A stretch of 64,000 nt of DNA from Robertmurraya sp. FSL R5-0851 (GTDB lineage Bacteria > Bacillota > Bacilli > Bacillales > Cytobacillaceae), in the NCBI RefSeq assembly GCF_038002965.1, contig NZ_JBBOOE010000001.1, positions 446,501-510,500 on the forward strand, read 5' to 3'. A program made the position numbers and the translations under genes. Below, piece by piece: positions 1 to 8,540 of this stretch; the first letter of the stretch is position 1, and every line of letters starts with the position of its first letter. Under the pieces are notes generated by a model. It searched no databases, was not told where the DNA came from, and saw only the letters and a list, made by a program, of their open reading frames with translations.

Positions 1-792
1 GAACGAGCGGAGCAATTTTTTCTTAGTCACTATCCTGACGCTTTAAGCGATTTAACCTTTTATGAAATAAAAAAATTGGATCAAGCCTTTCGCTTTAACT
101 ATGAGCGGATTATCATGAACTTACCGCTTAAGTCTGCTGGTTGTTTTATTGACGTAGACCAAGTGGGGAATATTATTAAATTTTCTTATAAAGTTGCGGG
201 GCATATACCAGAAATACCAACCATTCTGATTTCAAAAGAAAAACTGATTGAACACGAACAAAATAGACTTGATTTTCAGCAAACAATTACAAATCTTTAT
301 ACTATTATTCATGATGTAGAAGAAGATGATCTCCGTCTTGTCTATGAACCAGAGCCATCTTTCATGAAATATAGAGCGGATATATTAACTCCGACCTTAA
401 GCATTATCCATGATGAAGATGTTCCAGAAACTTATGTTCCACTTCCTCCTTCCAATACGACCAAACAAAAAGATTTATCGATAAAAGAGGTCATTGGTAT
501 TAGGGAGGGAATGGAAATAATTCGGGAAGTCGATATGGGGGGAGAAACGGGAATTGTGTGGCGTGATCGGAACTGGGAGATGAAGGATCAGGATTTATCC
601 ATAGATGGCTTTTTCAAGAGACATTCAGAGGATACAGTTAAAGCCATCATTTCAAAGAAAACAGGAAAAGTCAGAAGTTTTATGTGGTTCAATGAACGAA
701 GTGGCGATCTCAAGCTTACTCATGAAGAATGTTTACAAAAGGCTACTGACTTTCTTCAAATGATTCTTCCAGATTATCATAAGTATCACTAG
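1..792 (+). pseudogene. YcdB/YcdC-domain protein, 5' part (interrupted by IS4 element)
   Basis: The reading frame is open from the first base, so the true start lies outside the window. The product resembles the YcdB/YcdC (DUF4901-type) proteins of Bacillus: alternating stretches of the kind 'acidic/basic helix with KATDFLQ' followed by beta-rich segments. No catalytic motif is visible and the cellular role of the family is not established. The gene is cut by an IS4-family insertion at 787; CAT AAG TAT (778-786) is the duplicated target, and the same codons resume in frame at 2190, so the uninterrupted protein would read ...LPDYHKY-LQLIVRE... . The last codons before the stop at 792 come from the insertion sequence. 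Family assignment is by resemblance only. Confidence 0.7.
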
Positions 793-2189
793 TGTTGCAT
801 AAATAATTTCGTAATTTTCAGTTTAATTATATTCTCTATTTAGAGCCAAAAAAGTAAATACCCAACAAAGGTGGCTCCATCCATTTGGAAATTTATTTAC
901 AATTAGACCTGTGTGACGACGACAACTTTCTTATCAAGGAATGGCTTTTCCTTCAATTTTTCGGAGCCAAATATGGGCTGGTTTCCAAAGGGCAGCCCGT
1001 AGATAACGGCTAATTTTTAAGGTTTTTCGCTTACTATTTGTCTCAAGTTGAACAAGAACATGTAGGCAAAAAACGATAAGTGCGATAAACACTTGATTTT
1101 GAATGGCCCATTCGCTTTGTCCGTAGAACTTTTTGATGCTAAGGTGCTGTTTGATCCATTTAAAAAACAACTCAATGGCCCACCTTGATTTATACATCTC
1201 TGAAATTTCTTCAGCGTTCAAATCAAAGCGATTGGTGATTAAATGGAGTTCATTTCCTTTGGAATCAAGCACTTTTAGAAGGCGAAAGTAATTTTCAGCA
1301 CGGTTTTGGGTTGTACCAATCAGGACCATTTGATCTGATAAAACAGCGGAATCCTCGGGTAGTTTAAAATCATAAACCTCCCGTATAACGGCGTTTTTTC
1401 TTAGCCTTGATAGAAAAAAGTAACCATCATCTGTCATGCGATCAAAGCGCTCGTAGTCTAGATAGCCACGGTCAAACACATACATGCATTCCTTGTCATC
1501 GACCATGATTTCAAGTTGACCACGATCATGTTCGTTTGCCGTTGTTATGACTGCTTTTTCGGGATAGGACGCACCTTTTTCCATAAACACAAGGCGTAGA
1601 TGCAACTTCACACCGGCTTTTGTCTTACGGAACTTTGCCCATTTATGATTGGTCAAATTAAGTGGCAATGTGCTTGAATCAATGATTTTTAACGGCATGA
1701 CCAGTTTCGTATAGTGTGTCTTGGCATGAATTTGTACGACCAAATCAAGGAAAAGCCTTTGAAATAGATCTGGGTTCATGCCATTTAATCGCCGTGACAG
1801 CTGAGAAATACTGATCGAATCAAGGTCAATCCCTTTTTGAAGTTGGTCATCGAATAGACAATCACCTAGCGCATGCAGGCTTTCGATTTCTTCTAGCTGG
1901 GCAAAAAGTAGTAATTTTAGGAAAGACTCTGTCGTTAATTTTTTCGTATAGTAATCTAATTTCATCGTTTTCACCTGTTCTTCAAATAATTGAATATTAA
2001 TTGGTGAAAACCATTGTCCAAATGAAGTTTTTCGTGTAATCTTGTCCATGAGATGTGTCCTTTTTAGTGGATTTGGACGGGTTACCACCTGACTTATCCA
2101 TTATAAAGGACTTTTTCTTTGCACAATATAATAAAGTTGAACATTTTGAGTATTTTTAATAGTGAAATTAAATTAATGCAACACTAGTG
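787..2189. mobile_element. IS4-family insertion sequence, complete, with 9-bp target duplication
   Basis: The element is 1403 bp. Its left end reads CACTAGTGTTGCAT and its right end is the inverse complement of the same 14 bases; similarity continues imperfectly inward. Both sides carry the 9-bp direct repeat CATAAGTAT (778-786 and 2190-2198), the expected target duplication for IS4-type transposition. Removing the element and one repeat restores an open reading frame through the host gene, which proves the boundaries. One transposase gene on the minus strand fills most of it. Confidence 0.93.
934..2049 (-). CDS. IS4-family transposase (DDE)
   Basis: DDE transposase of about 371 residues, a usual length for the family. 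The signature Y-(2)-R-(3)-E-(6)-K is visible near the C-terminus as YKSRWAIELFFKWIKQ, followed by a hydrophobic tail (IALIVFCLHVLVQLE) typical of IS4 proteins; a second acidic residue lies in VFDRGYLDYERF. I place the start at the ATG at 2049 (MDKITRK...), eight bases after AAAAGGA, rather than at an upstream GTG at 2088 which has no clear ribosome site. The frame is intact, and the perfect target repeats around the element suggest a fairly recent insertion. It reads against the host gene. Confidence 0.92.
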   Translation of the reverse strand: MDKITRKTSFGQWFSPINIQLFEEQVKTMKLDYYTKKLTTESFLKLLLFAQLEEIESLHALGDCLFDDQLQKGIDLDSISISQLSRRLNGMNPDLFQRLFLDLVVQIHAKTHYTKLVMPLKIIDSSTLPLNLTNHKWAKFRKTKAGVKLHLRLVFMEKGASYPEKAVITTANEHDRGQLEIMVDDKECMYVFDRGYLDYERFDRMTDDGYFFLSRLRKNAVIREVYDFKLPEDSAVLSDQMVLIGTTQNRAENYFRLLKVLDSKGNELHLITNRFDLNAEEISEMYKSRWAIELFFKWIKQHLSIKKFYGQSEWAIQNQVFIALIVFCLHVLVQLETNSKRKTLKISRYLRAALWKPAHIWLRKIEGKAIP

Positions 2190-2597
2190 CATAAGTATCT
2201 ACAATTAATTGTTCGAGAGAATGAAGATGAAGTGGACGATACTAGAAAAAATGAAGCATTTTCTTTCCGTATACATAACGGCAATGGCATACCCGTTCAG
2301 TTAGAAATAGTAATCGTTGCAGTTAATCGTGAAACAGGACAAATTGATCATTATAGCGGGCCAAGTTTTGATATGGAACAATTGAGCCAAATCCCTACAG
2401 AACCAGCGATTTCAAAAAAAGAAGCGAGAAAAATATTTTTCAGTCACTTAGACTTTGAATTAGCTTGGAACAAAGATTATGACGAAGAAACAGAATCCCA
2501 TATTCTTGTCTATCAAGCGTGTGATAGGTTTACCAGAACTCCCATCCGGTACATTGATGCCATGACTGGGGCCGTTATTACTGCAAAAGATAAGTAG
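2187..2597 (+). pseudogene. YcdB/YcdC-domain protein, 3' part
   Basis: Continuation of the gene that starts at the left edge. From CAT AAG TAT at 2190 the frame matches that before the IS4 insertion and runs to a stop at 2597. It contains a beta-rich repeat with the pattern 'GIPVQLEIVIVAVNRETGQIDHYS' split here as GIPVQLEIVIV and NRETGQIDHYS, followed by a helix (SKKEARKIFF) and a closing DAMTGAV turn; this alternation is what suggests the YcdB/YcdC family. As a separate ORF it would have a GTG start supplied by the IS end (2187) and no ribosome binding site, so it is probably not expressed. Confidence 0.7.
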
Positions 2598-2824
2598 GAT
2601 GTGATGATCTTAAATTGGATTTGTTCAGAAAGTACAAGTAACTAACCCCATCCTACAACCTTGGTATCCACTTTTCTAAGCAAATGGTTGGATTAACCAA
2701 AGGGTAATCTCCATTTCTTATTATTGTCTACCCTTTTAAACTCAATAAGAAATGAAACTTAAGATAATGCAAAACGTATATTAAAAATAGGGGGGACACG
2801 GTTACTATAAAGGAGGCGGTTAAA

Positions 2825-3082
2825 CTGGTACCGATTATTTTATCTATAATACTAATAATCGCTCTTGTCTTTTCAATATCTGTTGTTGTAAAAAAAAGAA
2901 AGAAAGCGGGCATTACAGGAATAAAAAGTGCTCTGACTTCAATTTGTTTTTTTCTTATTGCCATAACAAACCTATTAGCTTACTGGTTTAATTTTATGGG
3001 GCTATTAAATTGGTCTATTACTGTTGTTTTGTTGATTTTAGGTGCTTATTTTACAAAGTATATGCCAATATCAGAAGGGTGA
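2825..3082 (+). CDS. small membrane protein, probable CTG start
   Basis: An 85-codon frame begins at CTG 2825, eight bases after a strong AGGAGG (2811-2816), and ends with TGA at 3080-3082. No ATG, GTG or TTG is suitably placed, so CTG would be the initiator; this is rare but the ribosome site is convincing. The product has three hydrophobic segments (IILSIILIIALVFSISVVV, then ICFFLIAITNLLAYW, then SITVVLLILGAYF) separated by a basic KKRKKAG loop, indicating an integral membrane protein. No family is recognised. It sits directly upstream of another small membrane protein at 3132 and the two may be co-transcribed. Confidence 0.55.
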   Translation: MVPIILSIILIIALVFSISVVVKKRKKAGITGIKSALTSICFFLIAITNLLAYWFNFMGLLNWSITVVLLILGAYFTKYMPISEG

Positions 3083-3131
3083 CTTTAATTTAGGAAAGAT
3101 TGTTAAAAGAGGAAGTCATGAGGTGTTTTGC

Positions 3132-3329
3132 ATGGACAAAAAAACAAAATTGATTATTGGACTAATCGGCAGTCTTATTATATGTCTTTTTGGGGTGTAT
3201 CGTTTAGCAATTGAAACAGCATCCACTGTTAATTCATTGCTTATTCCCATAGTATTTTCTGTTACGGGCTTTATTGGATTTGTTGGAAATTTAGTAAAGT
3301 TGAAAAAACTAAATACTGATATTTATTAA
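3132..3329 (+). CDS. small two-TM membrane protein, hypothetical
   Basis: 65 residues starting MDKKTKLIIGL at ATG 3132, with GAGGTG six bases upstream. The frame extends further 5' but without a ribosome site. Two hydrophobic helices are visible (LIIGLIGSLIICLFGVY and LLIPIVFSVTGFIGFVG), with a short extracytoplasmic loop and a basic tail (KLKKLN). It follows another small membrane protein by 49 bases. No family is recognised; function unknown. Confidence 0.55.
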   Translation: MDKKTKLIIGLIGSLIICLFGVYRLAIETASTVNSLLIPIVFSVTGFIGFVGNLVKLKKLNTDIY

Positions 3330-3415
3330 AAGTGTGTTGTTATTTTTCAACTCCTTGACAAATAGGCCATTCAGAGTGATTACTAGGCTACCATTTGTAA
3401 AGGAGTGTTTTAAAT

Positions 3416-3934
3416 TTGACTGATGAACAAAGAAACCAAATTAGAATATTAAGGTACCAAGGTCTCGGCTATATGAAGATAGGAGAAACTCTGGGATTAT
3501 CTCGTGATATTATTAGAGGGTATTGTAAAAGGCATGGACTTAATGGCCGTGCAACTGATTTAGTAAAAAATCAAGAAGAAGATGAAAAATTCAAACGAAA
3601 AATAACGAATGAATATTGCTTAAGTTGCGGTTCGAAATTAGAGCAAAAAGGAATAGGCACAAAAAAGAAATATTGTACAATCCAATGTAAACGGAAGTGG
3701 GAAAAGGATAATCCTAAAATTTATAAGCTTAGGTGTGATTATTGTAGAAAAGAATATTTATCGGAAAGAGTAAAAAAGCGGAAGTTTTGTAGTAACGATT
3801 GCTACGTTAGAAACAGGTTCTTTAAGGAAGAAGATGCAGCAGAGATTTTAGGCAAAATTATGAAGAGACAAAAGGTTGATTATGTACCTAAATGGCTAGA
3901 AGAATTACTGCTTTCATATATAAAGAATGACTGA
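3416..3934 (+). CDS. HTH and zinc-finger protein (sigma-70-region-like), hypothetical
   Basis: 172 residues from TTG 3416, preceded by AAAGGAGTG with correct spacing. Residues 1-45 form a resolvase/sigma-like helix-turn-helix (RILRYQGLGYMKIGETLGLS...IRGYCKRHGL). The middle carries two CxxC...C...C clusters (CLSCG and CTIQC; CDYC and CSNDC) that should bind zinc. Proteins of this build occur next to recombinases and transposons in Firmicutes and are often labelled 'sigma-70-like'. It probably binds DNA. It lies between two insertion sequences, so it may be cargo or a regulator of a mobile element; the exact role is unknown. Confidence 0.6.
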   Translation: MTDEQRNQIRILRYQGLGYMKIGETLGLSRDIIRGYCKRHGLNGRATDLVKNQEEDEKFKRKITNEYCLSCGSKLEQKGIGTKKKYCTIQCKRKWEKDNPKIYKLRCDYCRKEYLSERVKKRKFCSNDCYVRNRFFKEEDAAEILGKIMKRQKVDYVPKWLEELLLSYIKND

Positions 3935-4159
3935 CTCTTATGGGTATCGAAGGTCTGAGAATGGGTATAAAATTAGGGATTTTCTTATAATTGTATTTGT
4001 TAAAGCAATCGCTCTAGAGATACCCTAAAAAGCTAAATTTAAATAAATGGATATTGATTTTAGGTGATGGAAAAACTATGGAACAACAATCTTTTACATG
4101 TATAAATTTACGCGAAATGGGCAACTTTAGCGAAAATGTATCAAGCGTTTATGATAACA

Positions 4160-4374
4160 CACGTTGAGTGTGTCTCGCAACTCATGTTAATTGAAGGCTT
4201 TACCCTTATGGAAGTTGCTAACCAAGGTAATAAATCGAAATAAAACAAGCTCCACTAAAGTCAATGTTTTAGTGGAGCTTGTTCTTTTTTGGTAAACTAA
4301 GAATGGGTTCGTCTTACTCTGTTAAAAGTAGGGGGGAAAGGTTTTTTGAACGAATTACAATTATTTAGTGAACT
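4160..4374 (+). repeat. about 214-bp direct repeat, copy 1
   Basis: This block is almost identical to 8971-9184. The two differ by single-base indels and substitutions (for example one extra A after GTTGCT and G versus C in GGGTTSGTC). It contains an intrinsic terminator followed by the first 29 bases of an open frame starting TTG AAC GAA TTA. In this copy the frame is cut off by the IS1182 element that begins at 4374; in copy 2 it continues. The 120 bases upstream of the terminator could encode a protein tail (HVECVSQLMLIEGFTLMEVA) with no start of its own. Confidence 0.85.
4245..4292 (+). terminator. intrinsic terminator inside repeat copy 1
   Basis: AAGCTCCACTAAA pairs with TTTAGTGGAGCTT (13 bp stem, 7-base loop) and is followed by TGTTCTTTTTT. 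Confidence 0.85.
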
Positions 4375-4501
4375 GAATCAATTTCATAAATCTGAGCCCA
4401 ACGGGCTCAAGGCTTTCAGACACTAAAAAAAGGAGTACCTCCCCAGATGTCGAAATAAGTAAGTACCACTACAAACTTATGAGACTGGAGGAAGACTCCC
4501 T

Positions 4502-5856
4502 ATGACTATTATACGACAAGGAAGCCTGTTTGACATACAAGAATTATACGACTTAGAACCTACCCAACGTTTTGAGGCTATTTTTTCTACTATTGACATT
4601 GATCCCATCTTCGCTGTGGTAACGAAGAAATCACGTTTTGGTAGACCTGTGGAGCTTAATTATGCGGCAATGATTTACTCATTAGTTGCACGCATATCGG
4701 AACGAATTCCGTTCATTAAAGACTTGGTAAAGCGATTAAGAAACGATATGATTTTCCGACTAGACTGCGGCTTTTTGGTTTCTGATATAGTCCCTTCTGA
4801 GGCAGCTTATTCAAGAATTGTAACGATCCTCAGTGAATCTGAAGTTCTTGAAGGGGCTAAGAATACGATTCTAAATCAAGCCATTACAGAAGGGTTTATC
4901 AACGATGATACTGCAGCCCTTGATGCCTCTCATTTTGAAGCGAAGGATCAGGCTCCTCCAAAAGAGGAAAAAACAACATCTGAACCTAAGAAGCGTGGTC
5001 GCAAATCAAAGGAAGAACGTGAAAAATGGCTGGTTGAACAAGCTGAACGTGAAGTAAATCTTCCTCTTTATGAAAAGAAAATTGAAGAACAGTTGGACGT
5101 TTCTTTGTCTGAACTTCGTTCTCAAATGCCCCAGGATCCACAATGGGGTGTGAAGAAAAACAGCGAAGGAAAGAGTTTTTTTGGTATGGTTATAAAGCAC
5201 ATTTGTTAGTTGGCACAAAAAGTCAATATATCCTTCAATCTCTCTTTTCTTCTGGAAATTTAAATGATGGAAAAGCAGCCATTCCTTTGTTAAAAGGAAT
5301 TCAAGAAAATGTTTCTTTAAAGACCCTTCGTTATACAACGATGGATGCGGGGTATGATTACGAACCAATTTATGAACAAGTTCATCGATTGGGATTACAA
5401 TCCGTCATTGCTTATAATAAACGCAATGAACCCGAACCGATCGGTTTTGATAAACACTTTGCCCCAACTTGTTTTAGGGAACATTCCTATCGTTACGATA
5501 GTTATGACGCAAAATACGAGACCCTAAAATACACGCGTCCAAAAGAATGTAAGGATTGTCCGTTAGCCGATCAGGGAATATGTCAAAAAGTATATAAAGT
5601 AAAGATTACCACTGATCTTAGAAAGTACACTGCACCAGCCCGAGGTTCGAAAACTTGGAAAACAATATTTAAGCGCCGAACCGCAGTAGAACGTGTAAAT
5701 GCTTATCTGAAGGAGTACTTTCAACTTAACAATGTTCGTTATCGAACTGGAAAACGTGCTAAAGTTCACTTTGATTTGGTGACATTGGTTTATAATGCTT
5801 CAAAATTGGCAGCAGATCGTATGAATGCAATGTTAAATCAACGGCAAGCTGCCTAA
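4502..5856 (+). pseudogene. IS1182-family transposase, frameshifted in a T7 run
   Basis: The first frame (4502-5209) has the IS1182 N-terminus, the first catalytic Asp region (AALDASHFEAKD) and a basic linker (PKKRGRKSKEE). The second frame, ending at 5856, holds the second Asp (MDAGYDYEP), a Cys cluster (CKDC...C) and the final Glu (RRTAVERVNAYLKEYF). The frames would join if the run of seven T at about 5175-5181 had eight: ...GKSFF then WYGYKAHL. As read, translation stops at 5209, so the enzyme is probably inactive unless ribosomes or polymerase slip at the T run. A sequencing error in the homopolymer is also possible. The start is ATG 4502 after CTGGAGGAAG. Confidence 0.88.
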
Positions 5857-5888
5857 ACTAATGGCGATGAGAAAACTATAAATATTTT

Positions 5889-6030
5889 AACTTTGTTGAT
5901 TGGAGCAGAAGGCGGCGACTCCTGCGGGAAAAGCGTGTCCAGGTGAGACCCCGCAGGAGTGAAGCATCGAGGAGGCTCACGGACCGCCCGCGGAAAGCGT
6001 CCGCCTGGAGCGGAAATCAACAACAAAGTT
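5889..6030. repeat. GC-rich structured hairpin repeat, copy 1
   Basis: About 142 bp, far more GC-rich than its surroundings. Outer arms AACTTTGTTGATT and AATCAACAACAAAGTT pair; inside are further complementary blocks (CTCCTGCGGG with CCCGCAGGAG; GGCGG with CCGCC). The same type of GC-rich element is, from memory, dispersed through many Bacillaceae genomes. Here it lies between the transposase and the right end of an IS1182 copy and is duplicated with it at 24509-24650. Confidence 0.75.
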
Positions 6031-6228
6031 CGTAGTGTTAAATTTTTAAAAATCCCAAATTTCTCTTAAGGATACTTTAATCATTTTTAAAATAGGCAAT
6101 TAAGAAATTGATTCAATTACATTAAAAAAAGGAAATTATAATTGAAACGGACGCTTGTTTAAATATGAAAGTTGAACCATAGTAATCTAGTTGCCTTTTG
6201 TTAGAGGTAAGTTGAAAAACAGGGAATT

Positions 6229-6256
6229 TTGCAAATAATAGAGTGGGTGATATAAT
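6229..6256 (+). promoter_or_regulatory. sigma-A promoter of the DRT non-coding RNA
   Basis: TTGCAA (6229-6234), 16-bp spacer, TATAAT (6251-6256) with an extended -10 TGA directly before it. Transcription would start near 6263, about 280 bases before the reverse transcriptase start codon. Confidence 0.65.
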
Positions 6257-6262
6257 AGAATA

Positions 6263-6530
6263 GTCTGCTATTAATATGCTAGCAGTAGACAATGTTTGAA
6301 ACTGTCGAGCAGTAACTCACGGAGCAAACTGAGTAAATTAAGAATCACGCAAATCTTCATAAGCTCACCTTCCTGAATACTGACTTCACAATCAATAACA
6401 TTGTAACAGAATAGTTGAATCGCTCTGGTGTGCTGCATGTGAAAAATGGTCAATATTGTAGTACTATGACTTAGCGTTGCAGAAGGAACAATTGTCAGAA
6501 ACCAGATCTGCAGTTCCTTCCGCTCCTAAA
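6263..6530 (+). ncRNA. candidate template/guide RNA of the DRT system
   Basis: There is no sense-strand coding frame between the promoter at 6229-6256 and the reverse transcriptase start. The segment begins with a small hairpin (CTGCTA/TAGCAG, 6265-6285) and ends with an 8-bp hairpin (GAAGGAAC 6482-6489, GTTCCTTC 6513-6520). Sense frames are all closed by many stops, but one antisense frame is open from 6274 through 6525 (84 codons). Known DRT2 and DRT9 systems carry a structured RNA of a few hundred bases exactly here, upstream of a single reverse transcriptase, which copies it into DNA. The RNA boundaries are my estimate. Confidence 0.55.
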
Positions 6531-6543
6531 AAGGGGTATAGAT

Positions 6544-7923
6544 ATGCTTGATTCCAATAAATACAGAACTAAACGATATCTACATTTTGATCATAAAGTA
6601 AAAATTGAAAAGGTGGAAAGCTATGTAACGAATTCGAGAAGGATTGCTATGCATAGCTTTTTACCATTTATTCACTATGTTTCTTCCTTTAATAAAAATA
6701 TTGGGGAGAAGAATCCTAATATGAATAACCGCCCGATTAAATCAAAAAATCGTGACATTATGTATGCGGGCCACCTTGATAACTTCATTTATAAATATTA
6801 TGCGGATGAAAAATTGAATAAAAAATATAATCAGTACATATCAGATGATAAATGTATGTCAAGAAATATTGACGAATGCGTGACGGCATATCGTAGTAAT
6901 AAAAGGGGCAAGTCGAACATTGATTTCGCCGCTGAAATTATAAATGATATTGTCAGTTTAAAAGAAGCGTATATTCTAGTGGGCGATTTTACAAAGTTCT
7001 TCGATCAAATTGACCATAAACTGCTAAAGGAAAACCTGATGAAAGTATTAGAAGTCGAAAAACTGAGCAATGATTGGTTCAATGTGTATAAATCAATTAC
7101 CAAATTCGGTTATTACGAGAAGTCATTGTTAATAGAAAGGTTTGGCACTGATAAACAAATTAGGCGTTCTGGTAAGAAAAGTTATTTTGATGGATTGAAG
7201 GAATTTAGAGAATTTCAGCGACAATATCCTACTAAGAAAAACAGGAATAATGATAAAAGAAAAAGTCACGAAGGTATTCCTCAAGGAACAGCAATTAGTG
7301 CGGTTTTTGCAAATGTGTATGCCCTGAAGTTTGATTTGGACATGAAGAAGTTAGCTGACCAGTATTCAGGGTTATATCGTAGATATTCAGATGATTTTAT
7401 TTTGGTTCTTCCAAAGCAACAACAACAGACACTCTTAGATGAGGAGTTTCGGAATATAGAAATCGAAGTAAGGAGGTTAGCTGCTGAAAATAAAATTGAA
7501 ATCCATGAAGATAAAACAGGACTATATGTATATAGTGATTTACGCATCATAGAATTGAAGGGTAGAAAAGTAAGTCATATAGACTACTTAGGTTTTGTCT
7601 TTGATGGTAAGACAGTAAGGATGAGGGGGAAAAGTCCTTATAAGTTTTATCGTAAAGCATACCAAATTATAGATAAGGCGAAAAGTGTGAAAGGTAAGAA
7701 AGACTTGAGGAAACTACCTTATAGAAGGAAGATCTATGGTTTATATACGGATCTAGGTATCCATGAAGGAGAATACGGTAATTTTATTTCTTATGCGAAA
7801 AGAGCGCAAGATAAATTTGATAAAATATCCCCTAATACGGAAAATATGATGATGAAACAAATAAAAAACAGAAAGAAAAGGATTGAAGCTAGGTTAGGGG
7901 TTAAGATTTATACAAAAATATAA
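6544..7923 (+). CDS. defence-associated reverse transcriptase (DRT, DRT2-like)
   Basis: 459 residues from ATG 6544; the ribosome site is weak (AAAAGGGG). Reverse transcriptase motifs are intact: a first Asp in LVGDFTKFFDQIDH (about residues 144-157), HEGIPQGTAISAVFANVY (about 240-257), and the catalytic YSDD in RRYSDDFILV (about 281-284). The protein lacks the maturase and HNH domains of group II introns and is much longer than most retron enzymes. N-terminal features such as MYAGHLDNFIYKYY and the stand-alone layout behind a non-coding RNA are like the 'unknown group' RTs now called DRT antiphage systems, most like DRT2. Other DRT classes such as DRT9 remain possible. Neighbouring defence genes support an antiviral role. 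Confidence 0.8.
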   Translation: MLDSNKYRTKRYLHFDHKVKIEKVESYVTNSRRIAMHSFLPFIHYVSSFNKNIGEKNPNMNNRPIKSKNRDIMYAGHLDNFIYKYYADEKLNKKYNQYISDDKCMSRNIDECVTAYRSNKRGKSNIDFAAEIINDIVSLKEAYILVGDFTKFFDQIDHKLLKENLMKVLEVEKLSNDWFNVYKSITKFGYYEKSLLIERFGTDKQIRRSGKKSYFDGLKEFREFQRQYPTKKNRNNDKRKSHEGIPQGTAISAVFANVYALKFDLDMKKLADQYSGLYRRYSDDFILVLPKQQQQTLLDEEFRNIEIEVRRLAAENKIEIHEDKTGLYVYSDLRIIELKGRKVSHIDYLGFVFDGKTVRMRGKSPYKFYRKAYQIIDKAKSVKGKKDLRKLPYRRKIYGLYTDLGIHEGEYGNFISYAKRAQDKFDKISPNTENMMMKQIKNRKKRIEARLGVKIYTKI

Positions 7924-8279
7924 ACTAGACTTGGTAAGGATAAGGGGTTAGTTTACTTGCGATTATCCTGAAATGGGGAGAATAAAAAGAGCTTCCTGAC
8001 TCAAGCATATGTAAACAAATACCGTACAGGAAAACCTTAATTCGTCTAAACGCACCTTCCAGATTCAGCATCTATAAATAGACATCTACTGTTTAGTGCG
8101 ATATTAATAATAGAATATGCTCATTGTACAAAAAAATGGATGAATTGTAAACGCATAAACCTGTAAACAAGAAAAAGGTGCATATTTGGCGAGGACAACT
8201 GAGATGATTTCCTTTTAGCAAATAAATTAGTTATTGATGTATAGTGCAATATAAAAATATAGACAGGAGGTACATTTAA
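7924..8279. other. intergenic region with a short relic of a protease gene tail
   Basis: No gene is evident. At 8217-8239 the sequence AGCAAATAAATTAGTTATTG resembles the end of the retropepsin-like gene at 8537-8920 (ANKLIID), suggesting a relic of a third copy. AGGAGG just before 8280 is the ribosome site of the next gene. Confidence 0.4.
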
Positions 8280-8540
8280 ATGAAATGGTCTGAAGTGCGA
8301 CGGCATTTTCCAGAACGTTGTGTCTTGGTAGAAGCATTGAAATCAGAATCAAGAGGAAATGAAAGAGTCATTGAAGAGATGGCAGTGATCGATGACTTTG
8401 AAAACGGCAATGCAGCATGGAAGGTGTATAAAAAACTACATGGGGAAAATAAAAAACGTGAATTATATATTTTTCACACGAATAACGAAGAAATAAAGGT
8501 AATTGAGCAGCCATATATAGGAGTGCGAAGAAGAGTATGA
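8280..8540 (+). CDS. small partner protein of the retropepsin-like protease
   Basis: 86 residues from ATG 8280, with GGAGG nine bases upstream. The protein is charged and soluble, with a central helix (NAAWKVYKKLHGE) and a beta-rich end (RELYIFHTNNEEIKVIEQ). I recognise no characterised family. Its TGA overlaps the ATG of the downstream protease gene (ATGA, 8537-8540), so the two are translationally coupled and probably work together, for example as substrate, inhibitor or activator of the protease. Confidence 0.7.
   Translation: MKWSEVRRHFPERCVLVEALKSESRGNERVIEEMAVIDDFENGNAAWKVYKKLHGENKKRELYIFHTNNEEIKVIEQPYIGVRRRV

Larger units (their letters stand above)
4374..6115. mobile_element. IS1182-family insertion sequence, copy 1 (transposase frameshifted)
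   Basis: The element of about 1.74 kb is bounded by inverted repeats TGAATCAATTTCATAA at the left and, on the other strand, TGAATCAATTTCTTAA at the right. It holds the IS1182-type transposase and, between the transposase stop and the right end, a GC-rich hairpin repeat. No clear target duplication is seen, so one flank may have been rearranged. A second copy at 23404-24735 shares everything from 4572 rightward at near identity, and its right end (TGAATCAATTTCATAA) matches the left end here exactly. It interrupts the reading frame that starts in the adjoining direct repeat. Confidence 0.85.

Noticed and set aside
4078..4167. Short frame MEQQSFTCINLREMGNFSEN before repeat copy 1
   Set aside because: 29 codons, weak ribosome site, no homology recognised; not supportable.
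6271..6453. Minus-strand 60-codon frame in the DRT RNA region as an ordinary gene
   Set aside because: No ribosome site and opposite to the promoter; kept only as part of the DRT RNA observation.
6544..7923. Reverse transcriptase as a retron or group II intron enzyme
   Set aside because: No maturase or HNH domain and no domain V nearby; it is longer than most retron RTs and lacks a recognisable inverted msr-msd pair.
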